A stretch of 64,000 nt of DNA from Tetragonia tetragonoides (Eukaryota; Streptophyta; Magnoliopsida; Caryophyllales; Aizoaceae). Positions 45,548 to 56,757 of this stretch are shown here, piece after piece (positions within the stretch are counted from its first letter, which is position 1; each line of letters opens with the position of its first letter). The notes beneath the pieces were generated by a model, which worked only from the letters and a program-made list of their open reading frames with translations, was not told the DNA's origin and ran no database searches. The stretch spans positions 18,369,307-18,433,306 of the forward strand of contig CM076139.1 in NCBI GenBank assembly GCA_038025085.1. The letters are read 5' to 3'. Position numbers and translations under genes: made by a program.

Positions 45548-48500
45548 GTAAGCTAGGAGTATGGAATATCAGGGGACTTAACCTCCCTGATAAACAAAAA
45601 GAGGTTAAGACTTTAATTTTGCAGAATAAAATCTCTTTTTTGGGGATAGATGAATCTAAAATTATTTTTGCTGATGTTGATTTTGTTGTTCAAGTATGTG
45701 CTCCTGGATGGTCTTATGTACATAATGTTAGTAGCAATATTAAAGGTAGAATTCTGGTATGTTGGAATCCCAGGGTGTTTGCAGTTGTTGTGCTTGGTAT
45801 TAGTTCCCATTTCATTCATTGTGCTGTTGAAAATCTATGTAGTGGGGATTAAGTTCATGGTTACAGTGATATATGCCTATAATCATGCTGCACAGAGAGT
45901 GTCATTGTGGTCTGAGTTGAAAAGCATTAGTCAGGGCATGCTTGGTGCTTGGCTATTAGTTGGGGATTTTAACTGTTTGCTGAAACCTGATGAAAAGCAA
46001 CAGGGTAGGCCAGTTACTCATCATGACATTGCTGAGCTGCAAGACTTAGTGGCTGTGATTCCTGTTCTTGACTTGAAATTTATTGGTCAATTCTTCACTT
46101 GGAATGATAGGAGGAAGGATGTGAGTAGGATGTATAAGAAATTGGATAGAGCCTTGGTGAATGGAGAGTGGATGACAAAGTTTCCAGCTAGTTTTGTGGA
46201 GTTTTTGGCTGAGGGCATATCCGACCATTGCCTAGCCATTGTACAGATTGTTGAGCCTGCAGTAATGAAGTTCAGTTTTAAGTTCTGTAACTTTTGGGCA
46301 AAGGATGATGGTTTCCTACCTAGGGTGGAGCATGTTTGGAAACAACCTATTCAGGGTACTAAAATATTTGCACTTTGCAAACATCTTAAAGCCTTGAAAC
46401 CTGTTTTGAAGAAGTTTCACAAGGATTATTTTGGAGGGATGAAAAACAGATTGCAAGAGAAGAAATGTGAACTGGTAGAGGTGCAGAAGCTTTTGCATGA
46501 TAATAATAATAATGATGCTGCCGTTGCTGCAAGAGAATGTGTTATCTTTCAGGAATACAAAAAGCTCCTTCATTATGAAGCTCTTTTTCTGAAACAAAAA
46601 GCTAGAATTCAGTGGCTTAAGGGTGGTGATCAGAACACTGCTTACTTCCATGCTTGTATCAAGCAAAGGAGGATGTCTAACTCTATTATTGCTCTCTATG
46701 ATGTTAATGGTGTGAAGTTGAGTTCCCAAGAGGATGTTAGAGCAGAATTGGTCACTTATTATGAACATATGTTGGGATCTGCTAGCACTGGCACTACACT
46801 TCCTGACAATGTCTATGCTGCTGGCCCCATACTTTCTGATGCTAGTAGTAGTTTGCTGTGTGTTCCTGTTAGTGATGAGGAAATTAAGAATGCCATGTTT
46901 AAAATCAAAGATAGCAAGGCTCCGGGCCCTGATGGTTTTAGTTCTTGTTTCTTCAAGAAATCTTGGTCCATTATTGGTCCATATGTTGTAGCTGTTGTGC
47001 GTGACTTCTTCTGCAAAAGCAAGATGTTATCTCAGATAAATGCAACGGCCATCTCTCTGCTTCCTAAGGTACAAAATCACACCTTAACATCAGAATTTAG
47101 ACCCATCTCTTGCTGTAATGTCATTTATAAATGCATTTCCAATCAGTGCGAGGATGTCACTCAAGGTTGACTTACAGAAGGCTTATGACTCTATTAACTG
47201 ACAATTCTTACTGCACTCCCTTGATAAACTTGATTTTCCTGTTTGTTTCATAAATTGGATTGAACTTTGTGTGACAACTGTTAAATATTCACTGACGATT
47301 AATGGTGAGTTAATCTGGCTATTTTGATGGGAAGAAGGGTTTGAGACAGGGTGATCCCCTCTCCCCTTATCTCTTTGTGTTGGTTATGGAGGTGTTATCA
47401 AGGAGGTTGTCTATTTTGAATACTGAGAGGGATTTTAGGCATCACCCTAGATGTGGCAGTTTGAATATAACTCATTTGAGTTATGTTGTTGACCTTTTCC
47501 TGTTTTGCAAAGGGACTATTAAGTCTGCATCATGTATCCTTACAGGTTTAAAAGATTTCTCAGAAGCATCAGGCGTTGTGGCAAATTTAAGAAAATGCCA
47601 GTTATTCTTTGGAGGGGTATCTGTTCAGGTTAAGGAACAAATTCAGGAGATGTTACATATGGATGTGGGTCAGCTACCTGTTAGGTATCTAGGTGTCCCT
47701 CTTACATCAAGATCCCTTACAGCTGCTGATTGTGTGCCCTTGGTGGATAGTGTTACTACAAAAATTAGAGCATGGGCTAGCAAATTTCTCTCTTATGCAG
47801 CCAGGGCTCAGCTTATAAACACAGTGTTGTTTAGCTGGGGCTCCATCTTTGTCTTGCACAAGAAGGTTATAAAGCAGGTAGAGACTCTCTGTAGAAATTT
47901 TCTCTGGAGTGGTGGTGAGAATTATAAACAGGCTTTGGTTTCATGTAAAGATATTTGCAAGCCAAAAGTCAGTGGTGGGCTTGGTTTTAAGGACCTATAT
48001 GCTGTTAACACAACTCTGATTCTCAAGTTGATCTGGTGTATTGCAAACAAGGCGGATGTAATGTGGGTTAAGTGGATACATGAAGTTTACTTAAGCCAGG
48101 TAGATTTTTGGGAAGCACAGATGTCCACTGCACACTCTTGGTGCTTTAGGAAGCTTCTTAAACTAAGGGATACAACATTGCAATGTGTTGATATACAGGA
48201 TGGGGAAATTACATGGACTGCAGGGCCTCCCCCCTTCTCCTTTAAAGCTGCTTATAAAGCTCTGCAACAAACCACAACTGAACAACCTTGGGCCAAGTTT
48301 ATATGGGGTAGGAACTGTTACCCTAAACACTCTTTCATCTCCTGGATTCTGATGCAGAAAAAACTCCTCACCAGGGACAGATTGATGTCAAGAGGGATTG
48401 TGGTTGATCCCAAATGTGTGTTATGTGATGCTGTAGATGAGTCCCATGAGCATCTTTTTCTCTCATGTTTTTCCTCAGCAGCTATGGCATGAAATTGGTC

Positions 48501-48826
48501 AATTTATACAGTTCACGCCACCTCCTGTTAACTTGGGGAATATGACTGAATGGGGAATGCAACATATTTGTGGTTCGTCACCACACAGATCTCTATGCAA
48601 AGCTGCTACTACTGCATGTTTCTATCATATTTGGAGGGTTAGAAATCATGTCATTTTTAGAGAAGAGAAGCCAGTGTTGGAACTTATTATAGCTCGAATT
48701 AAATTTGAGCTTCGTGTGCAGATAAACAAGATTAAAAGCATGAAAGATACAACAAAGAATAGAGTGTGGTGTGCCACAATGGGCATTGCGCCTGTTTTTA
48801 AACACAGGAAAACAATACTTGTATAG
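45544..48826 (+). pseudogene. LINE 1 ORF2 (endonuclease, reverse transcriptase, zf-RVT)
   Basis: Endonuclease: WNIRGLN at the start, then a frameshift near 45840, VGDFNCLLKPDE and EGISDHC. RT begins with DSKAPGPDGFSSCFFKKSWS and FRPISCC; then about 70 codons are missing near 47145, just before VDLQKAYDS. A TGA follows at about 47200, and the frame resumes from about 47335 with LRQGDPLSPYLFVLVMEVLS. The catalytic FADD box is YVVD (47482-47493), so a catalytic Asp is lost. The zf-RVT region ends CVLCDAVDESHEHLFLSC, then a frameshift near 48470 leads to the last 129-codon frame. It is dead as an enzyme. Order and motifs are clear; the size of the deletion is estimated from the family. Confidence 0.88.
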
Positions 48827-48888
48827 GGAGATTGATAGTTTACAGTTTACATTGTATTTCATTGATAGGAGCTAGGGGAAAGGGTAGC

Positions 48889-49363
48889 TGTTAACTTTTT
48901 TTTTTTATAATTGGGCCCATCAAGAGAGTGTTTATAGCATGAAGGAGGTTCCAACTCAAAACCAATTGGCAATGGGTGGAGTAACTCCCTTAGTGCACTC
49001 TTTCTTGATCAATGTGGGACAACCCACTTCAACACCCCGCCTCACGCAAAGACCCATCTTGGGCTGAAGCGTGGACCAATCATAGCCAACTCCAGTCACA
49101 CGCGCATGGGCTAAACAGGGGTCAAATTAAACTACCCCGCCGTACAATTGCCTCATTTAGGCTTCAATATGTGGGCCAACAAGGGGTCATAAAGGCAGGA
49201 CCAAAGCCCGCTCTGATACCATGTTAACTTTTTTTTATTTATAATTGGGCCCATCAAGAGAGTGTTTATAACATGAAGGAGGTTCCAACCCAAAACCAAT
49301 TGCCAATGGGTGGAGTAACTCCCTTAGTTATAAACATCTCAAGGCACTCTTTCTTGATCAATG
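48889..49363 (-). mobile_element. TRIM (miniature LTR retrotransposon) in the LINE 3' UTR
   Basis: Two direct repeats (48889-49034 and 49222-49363) begin TGTTAACTTTTTTT and share CCCATCAAGAGAGTGTTTAT and GGTGGAGTAACTCCCTTAG. On the minus strand, next to the right repeat, TGGTATCAGAGC (49210-49221) is an initiator-Met primer site, so the right copy is the 5' LTR. The interior is about 187 bp with no coding sequence. The right LTR lacks the outer ~20 bases present in the left (TGTTGAAGTGGG inverted) and has a 17-base extra block. The flanks share GGTAG as a possible target duplication. Confidence 0.75.
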
Positions 49364-49507
49364 GGTAGTGCTTCTTTTAGCTCCCTTGTTAGCTTATAGT
49401 GTTATGATGTATGAACTATATTGCTCATTTTGGTAATGAATATATGCTAACATTCTTAAAAAAAAAAAAACAAAAAAAAAACATAGTTAACCGCCAACTG
49501 TCTTTTT

Positions 49508-49770
49508 GATCAATTTGAACTTACATAGCTTAGAATTCGAGCAATGTTTGTACATAAACAGCATTTACATGACCCTACGTGAGGCAGGATAATATTGTGG
49601 GTGTTCCTGCGAAATTTCTGTAATCTAACATATTGAGAAATGTTGTAATGGTAACTGTAGAGAGGAGGAGGTATCAAAAACAGTAAGATTCATAATCTGC
49701 TACATTTGAAGTATACATCTGAAGTCTAATCGGCGAATTAGATGTCAAGTATTTATTCAGATAGTGATAT
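49508..49770. repeat. Direct duplication, copy A
   Basis: It shares AATGTTTGTACATAAACA, CATTTACATGACCCTAC, TATCAAAAACAGTA and GATTCATAATCT with 50350-50580, same orientation, about 0.8 kb apart. Non-coding. Confidence 0.75.
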
Positions 49771-50349
49771 AAGTTTTGCCATATAATGCATGGCACTTTC
49801 CATAAAAAAAAGTCATGCTTTTTAATAAAGATACTTTTGAACTTGCCTATCCACATCTTGGTGCGTAAGTGCATATACTGCTAGTAAAACCTAGGACTAA
49901 ATCTTCATACAGCTAGTGGTCACTATAATTATATTTGAATTCATGAACACAAGATGTGACTATAAGCCTACACAGAAGGTGTTTATACATGAACAAATAA
50001 ATAAATAAACGTGAAGATGACGGATTTGATATGGTGTGCCAAGGGCACAAGGCCAATAATTGCAGTTCGTGGCCTGAAATAGAATGCCATTACATGTGAG
50101 TACATGTGATAAAATTGGAAACAAAGTGATAGGACGAGTAACTGAGTTTTGAAAAAGCAAGAACTTCACAAAAGCTTATCAGAGTGGCCAACCAGAGTTG
50201 ATCCGGAGAAAGATGGACACAAACACAGGTTATGAAACAAAAAAAAAGGCACAACAACACAGGCAATGAATAGGAAAAAGACACAAAATAAGTGCTAAAA
50301 ACCTCAAGGTCCTACATACACAAGGATTGAAGAAACCAAAAACATGGTA

Positions 50350-50580
50350 GATTGTAGGACAACTTGAACTTAAGTAGCTCATAACTCAGATAATGTTTGT
50401 ACATAAACAACATTTACATGACCCTACCAAACACAACATTTATATAGAGAAATATTCTAATAGTGACTGTAAAGAGGAGATATCAAAAACAGTAGGATTC
50501 ATAATCTAGAAGTGAAGTATACATCTACCGTGTAATCGGCGGGTTAGATGTCAGATAATTATTAAGATAATGATGATAAA
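50350..50580. repeat. Direct duplication, copy B
   Basis: This is the partner of 49508-49770, with several small deletions. The two copies bracket ordinary AT-rich DNA with no transposon signature. Confidence 0.75.
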
Positions 50581-51387
50581 CTTGAAAACAGAAAACATTA
50601 GTAGGAAAAAGGGAAGTTACCATCCATCAGTTGATTGTCACAACAACTGTGTATAACCTCCTTTTCTCTAAAATCCTAATCTTCAGTAGAACATATTTTC
50701 AGGCTGGAAGGGCCAATTTAGGCCATTCCCGGCATGCGATTAATGATTTTTATCGCGTTTAATCTTGATTTCTAGCTTTTTTTCGTTCTGAGTTGAATAA
50801 ATTCTCTCCCTTTGTGGAGTTTTTAGGGATCTTCTTATCTTCCTTTCTATAGTATTCTTTTTTCGCCTATTGTGCGATTGATTTTTAGTAGAAGCACTAT
50901 GAATTTGGAGACCGGATATACACACGATCGACAGAATCATACAGAGGTTTGTGGGCAAGCGATTGCGTTACTTGTGGTGAAGATCTCCACTTCCGTGAAA
51001 GATGAAGATACATTAAAGGAAGCACATGGTTACTATGCATGTTGGGAGTCGCACCTGAGTATTCTAGTATATTGGCTTGTTAGCGGATTTATTGTTGTTT
51101 CTATTGATTTAGTATGTTCTAGGGTTATTTTTATTGTAGATGTCGTATGGCTTTTCTATAAATGAAAGTCTTCTATTCCCCTTTCAAAAAGAAGATATTT
51201 ATCACAAATATCCAACCGCAAATCGTTGAATTTGAGGTCGATTAAATTGTATCCCAATGGTACTTCTCCTAACCAAAATCTTAGATCCCAATTTATTAAG
51301 AAAACACAATTCAGTTGAGTAGAAAACTCTTCCCAAGTCAAATTTAGTGGGTCTAACTCCACTCCCTCAATAACACTATCTTGGCTA

Positions 51388-51597
51388 TGGTTAGGAGAGA
51401 AAATTATCTCAGTACTCTCCGTTACTGTGTCACTGTATTATTGATAACAACTAAGAATATATACAGCAGTAAAACAAAGAAGAAAGGAAGGAAATAAAGG
51501 GAGATAAAATCATCCCAAAATTACAAATATACACCTAGATATCCATACTAAAGATAAGTAACAGAATAACCCAAAATATTCACCTTATCTTCTAATA
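51388..51597 (-). repeat. 3' LTR of a Ty1/copia element
   Basis: Adjacent to the polypurine tract GAGGGGGAG (51598-51606, minus strand) the LTR starts TATTAGAAG and probably ends CCTAACCA near 51388, about 210 bp, with the usual TG and CA termini altered. It contains TATATATTC and AATAATAC near 51420-51460. Confidence 0.6.
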
Positions 51598-51604
51598 CTC
51601 CCCC

Positions 51605-52050
51605 TCAAGTTGGAGCGTGAGGATTGGAAACGCCCAACTTGAATCGTAAATATTGAAACTGTCGTTGACCCAATGCTTTGGTGAATATATCTTCTAATTG
51701 ATCCTTGGTTGAAATATAGCGAGTAACAATCTCCCCAGAATGAATTCGCTTCCTTACAATGTGACAATCAACCTCAATATGTTTGGTACGCTCATGAAAT
51801 ACGAGATTGGCAGCAATATGAAGAGCAGCTTGATTATCGCAGTGTAGAATTGCTGGTGAAGTAGGGATACGAAGGAATTTAAGAAGTCCACGCAACCATA
51901 CTAACTCACTCGTAGCATTAGCCATAGCACGAAATTCAGCTTCAGCAGAAGACTGAGAGACAGTGGGTTGTTTCTTGGTTTTCCAAGACATAGGAGCGGA
52001 ACCCAATTTAACAAAATAACCCGTGACAGAACGACGAGTCATGGGACAAC
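51605..52050 (-). pseudogene. Ty1/copia RNase H fragment
   Basis: The minus-strand frame reads [56 protein letters not shown] and [12 protein letters not shown], ending at a stop beside the polypurine tract. These are the copia RNase H motifs with the Glu and second Asp present. The first catalytic Asp block (usually DADWA) is absent because homology starts at CPMTRR. Upstream, the same open frame continues to 52183 in unrelated GC-rich sequence, so the element is 5'-truncated or rearranged near 52050. Confidence 0.88.
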
Positions 52051-53172
52051 TTGGGTACACATATATGAGCAATTTTTCTCTCAACACCCGGCACATCCGG
52101 AGCCAACCTCCTTGCAGTACTCTCACGGAGGCGATTCTAGGGACTCCGGTCTCCGGGGGGAATCTAGGGCCTCCGGGGGCCAACTATCAGGGCGCACTAG
52201 CCGTGGAACCAATTTTGCACGAATCTCCTTTGCCAAGGATGTGTAACCTCGACACTCTCTCATATCAATCCAATTACGAATCAAATTTTCGACCGTAACC
52301 TTCGGGAATGAATATAGTTTTATCTTCACACATTTTAACTATCAACCTATAAAAACAAACAAAGAGGGTTAGATGAAGAATAATTCATCGTTCGTAAAAA
52401 GAAAACTCATATTCTTTTTTCAAAGCATCGATCACATAAAGAGAAACCAAAACAATTAAAAGACAGAGAGAAAAAAATTGTGTCATACATAATCAGGGGA
52501 ATGTTCCACGTCTGCTAGTCGAGCAATATTGTCCGGACATGGTGGACTCAGCAAGGGTCCAGCAACGGCAATGGTCGAGCAACCGCCCTTGGGGTAGATG
52601 CTTTAAGAGCATGACTAATCATGAACTTACAAATGTTCACTCATCTTTCTCTCCTACTTTCTCACTCATCTACCTCACCATGACTTATATTATTAACTCC
52701 TCCAAAAAGTGATTTTATTCATGAACTCAAATGAATTGTTCATCATTCTCTCTCCTTCCCACAACAAATAATATGGATTTTAAAGTATTTTAGAGTATTT
52801 TTTTGATTTTTTTTAAATTTCTCTATGACCATTTCAAGTTCAAAATATGATATTTAAGCCGGTCCCCACCCTAACATGTGTCATGGTATGATTGATATGA
52901 CACAAACCTATGCAAAACCAAACCCAACCCACCATAACCCAACACGACCTATATTTGACCTGTGCTTATTGGCTGGACCTGCGTCCAGCCAATATAGCTG
53001 CACCCTCGACCAACGCGACGCTGTATTAAATCTGGGAAAGCGCGTCCGTCCGAGTTGTAAATTCAATTTTTTTTACCGTTCTTTTCTTTCTCAAACTAGT
53101 GGGATCGGGCCTACGTAGGCGCTCCTTTCTTTCTTTTTTCTTTTTTTTGATCTTACTCCTTTCTTTAATTAT
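52051..53172. other. Spacer with truncated-repeat junction and a hairpin
   Basis: At 52110-52210 the DNA is GC-rich (CTCCGG-containing repeats). A minus-strand frame from 52329 (ENLIRNWIDMRECRGYTSLA) looks exon-like but matches no family I know. At 52967-52994 a perfect 12-bp stem (TATTGGCTGGAC, loop CTGC) is present. 53100-53190 is poly-pyrimidine and merges with the LINE 2 tail. No gene is called. Confidence 0.4.
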
Positions 53173-53493
53173 TTTTTTTGTTTTTTTTTTTGGTAAGAAG
53201 GTCAGAGTGATCTTATTACCAACCAGTGGAATCATCTGTAAAAACAAACTAAGGGAGGAAAGGAAGACCATACATCCACCCCATAGCAAGGTGAATGTGC
53301 TAGCACTCTTCCAAGCCTCTCAACCAACAACTAAAACTTACAGATTACAGCAGGTTTTCCACATAAAGCTTATCTCTACTAGACATTTTCCCTAGAGTAT
53401 TAAAACTAATCCTAGTTTTAATCTCTCTGATAATTATCTGAGCTAGGACCTCAGTAGTTCTCTGCACATCTCTAAAGATTCTATGATTTTTTT

Positions 53494-56400
53494 CTATCTG
53501 TGTATGGTATATGACAGCAGCCATACATGCAGCACTGACTCTTTTTTGGCTTCTGCAAACTTGTTTCCTGTTGTCCATCCATCTGTGCCATCTGCCTGTG
53601 TCATCTGGTATCTGAGTTGTACCAGCCCCACCCCACAAACCTTTCTTTTGAGTTCAGACACCCATGAGCAAGAGTAAAATAGATGATCATGACTCTCATC
53701 TGTATTATGGCATAAAGCACAGTTACTGTCAGTCAGTATATGGTATATTCTCTCCATTCTATCCTTTGTCAGCTAGCCAAAAAATGAAAGCATGTTTAGG
53801 GATGGTGACTCTTGGCCATATGTATTTTGCTGTTCTACAGCTACCTTCAATATTCCTAAGGAACTTGTAGCCATCAGCCACAGTGTATTTCTTACAGATT
53901 TAACAGATTACTGATTTAACAGGAAATAAAGTTCTGATCTCAAATAATTTCTTCAAATACTAGCTGCAATTCACAGGTACTTGAACATCCCAGAACTCTC
54001 TGCCCTTCATAAATATGCTGTCAGCCCATCTTACCCACAGGTGATCTTCTTTTTGAGCAAGAGCTCATAAGAGCTTAGCTACTGCAGCTTTATTCCAACA
54101 CTAGCAATGCTTAAAATTAAGTCCACCCTGTCTCTTTTCCCTGCAAATCAGGTCCCAGCTCACAAGTGACAGCTTGTTCTGAATGTCATTGAAGCCCCAG
54201 AGGAATTTCCTACAGACAATTTCAATTCTCTTTATAATACTCTGTGGCAGCACGAAGATTGATGCCCAGTATACATGGATAGACAACAGCACAGAATTAA
54301 TCAACTGGCATTTACCCATATAGGACAAGTGCCTAGTGCTCCAACACCTAATTTTAGCAGTAATTCTGTCAACAAGGAACTCACATTCTACCTTACTCCA
54401 CTTTGTAGGTGCTAGTGGCATACCAAGATACCTCATTGGAAACTCTCCCTCCTTGAATCCAGTGATCTGCATGATCTGTTGCTTAGTATCCCCATCCACA
54501 CCATTCATAAAAACATGAGATTTTAGTTGGTTTGCATGTAAGCCAGATAGACCAAATTTTTTTTGAAAACCTTGCATAATTCTTGTGACATATTGTTTTT
54601 GGACCCTTGCAAAAGATCATCAAATCATCAGCAAAGCAGAGGCTAACCAAGTTTAGGTTCTTACGAAGAGGATGATATCTGAAATCTTTTAGCTCACTTG
54701 CCATTTTCAGAATCCTTGTCAAGTTCCATCACCAGTACAAACAGTAGAGGTGACATTGGGTCACCTTGCCTCAAACCCCTTCCTCCCTTTAAAAAACCTT
54801 GTAGATCTCCATTCACGGCAATTGAGAAGCTTGCAATTCTAACACATTGCATAACCCAGTTGCAGAACATAGAGGGAAAACCATAGCCTCTTATGATTTC
54901 ATCCACAAAATCCCAATGCACAGTATCATATGCCTTCTTTAGGTCAATTTTAAACAAATATCTTGGGGACACATTTACTTTCCTGTTATACAGCCTAATC
55001 AAGTCTTGGATGATCAAGATGTTATGATTAATTGATCTACCCTTAATGAATGCTCCCTGATTCTCATCAACAATGTCAGGTAACACCATAGACATTCTAC
55101 TACATAACATTTTAGAGATGCATTTATAAAGAGAGTTGCAGCAAGCAATTGGCCTGAAATCACTAGGCCTAGCTGGATTTTCTACTTTGGGAATCAAAGA
55201 GAGAACAGTTGCATTCAAAGCATTTAACATTTTACCTGATTTAAAGAAATCAAGCACGGCATTAGTTACTTCTTCACCAATAATGCCCCAAGCTGATCTG
55301 AAGAATCCACTACTATAGCCATCAGGGCCAGAGCTCTTGCTAGATGGAATGGAAAACAAAGCAGCCTTCACCTCATCTCTTGTGAACGGACGAGTCAAAA
55401 TTGTTTTATGTTCAACTGTGAGCTTCTTCCCAGCCTGAAAGATAGTAGAACTAGCTCTACCCCTCTCACATTGAGAAGCCCCTAACATCTGCTTGTAGAA
55501 GGTACAAAATTCATCAACAATCTTCTCCTGATCATGCATCCACTCTCCCTCACTGTTTTTGGATTGCATTGATCCTGCTCTTAGCTCTTTTACCACGAAG
55601 CATAGCATGGAAATACTTCATATTTTGGTCCCCTAGTCCCAACCAAGTAGCTTTGCTTTCTGTTGCCAGAAGGACTCTGCTGCAACTGACAGCTCCTTGA
55701 ACTTGGTTGAAGCATCCTTCTCCTTCTGTGGCAACTGTCTATCAAGGTTATTACTATGAAGCTCCTCCTGAGCCTGGATCATAAGAGTCCTTGCCTCCTG
55801 CGTTTGCCTTTCAATATCAAAGAATTGGGACTTATTAAACTTCCTGAGCTCCCCTTTCATAAACTTCATTTTCTGTGTGACTTTAAAAAACTTACAGCCT
55901 GCAATATTCCTGTCCCAAGCTTTCTCCACAATAGGTATAAAATTTTCATAAAGAGCCCACATATCAAAGAACTTAAACTGAGTATTCCTGTGCTGTGTTC
56001 AGTCACAAAAGTCACCAATGCAGGGCTATAGTCAGATATGCCTTCTACCATGAACCATACATTGGCACTCTCAAACTGGTCTAGCCAATCTTGATTGCAT
56101 AAGACTCTGTCCAGTTTTGAGAATACCCTTTGAGTATCCTCTTGTTTATTTGACCATGTAAATCTGCAACCCTTCCAACACAAATCCATCAAATGACAAT
56201 CCTGCACACACTCTTTAAAGTCCAAAAAATTAGCCATGGTAACACAGTCCACCCAGCCTGTCATCAGGTTGTAGTAAGTTGTTAAAGTCTCCCATCATAA
56301 GCCATGCACCTTGCTGTGAAACAGAAATTTGCCTCGGCTCATTCCATAATGTCATCCTCTCATTGTTTCCATTAAAGCCATAGATAAATGAGGCAGTAAA

Positions 56401-56757
56401 GGACTCAGCAGTAACCAAGTATTTCACCAAACAGTGAACCATTTGAGTTGAAGAGGAGAGAATTTGCACCTGAAAATAATCCATCCTCCATATCACCCAA
56501 ATCCTCCCTCTAGGATTATCACTATGATTAATGTAAGAACCCTAGCCAGGACAAATATTAGCTTGACATTTATTGAAATTGACACTTCTAATTTTAGTCT
56601 CTACTAGGCCACACAAGCCCACATTATTCTGCATCAAGAAGGATTTCACTTCTCTCTCCTTATTTGGGGCATTCAAATCCCTCATATTACAAGCTAGGAG
56701 TCTATCCATGCCCCCCATGGGATCTAGAGCCTCCACCTTCCACTTCATGAGCTTCAT
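53494..56757 (-). pseudogene. LINE 2 ORF2 (endonuclease, RT, zf-RVT)
   Basis: It starts near 56705 (LLACNMRDLNAPNKEREVKS; Trp of the usual WNxRGLN is replaced by Cys). Endonuclease blocks are spread over three frames (MGDFNNLLQPDD at 56230-56496; LDRVLCNQDW and GISDYSPALV at 55866-56264). The RT frame 54694-55608 is long and intact over 304 codons: SKSSGPDGYSSGFFRSAWG, FRPIACC, FKIDLKKAYDTVHWDF, LRQGDPMSPLLFVLVME. It then shifts to LCFADDLMIFCKG (catalytic FADD intact) and to 54101-54577. The zf-RVT block CALCHNTDESHDHLFYSC lies at 53494-53757. Non-functional as it stands. Confidence 0.88.

Larger units (their letters stand above)
41045..49478 (+). mobile_element. L1-type LINE, full length but disrupted (LINE 1)
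   Basis: It is flanked by a perfect 19-bp target duplication, AAACATAGTTAACCGCCAA, at 41026-41044 and 49479-49497, with an oligo-A tail ending at the right copy (from 49458). The order is 5' UTR, ORF1 (DUF4283 and zinc knuckle), ORF2 (endonuclease, RT, zf-RVT), 3' UTR, oligo-A. A CACTA element (41129-44306) splits the 5' UTR and a TRIM (48889-49363) lies in the 3' UTR. The first A residues of the duplication cannot be separated from the tail. Confidence 0.93.
49498..51387. other. Intergenic DNA right of LINE 1
   Basis: It is unique apart from an imperfect direct duplication (49508-49770 and 50350-50580). Frames at 50872-51165 and on the minus strand are short and show no family motif. Confidence 0.5.

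Noticed and set aside
49210..49221. tRNA-like motif GCTCTGATACCA
   Set aside because: It is the inverse of the initiator-Met primer site of the TRIM; there is no cloverleaf.
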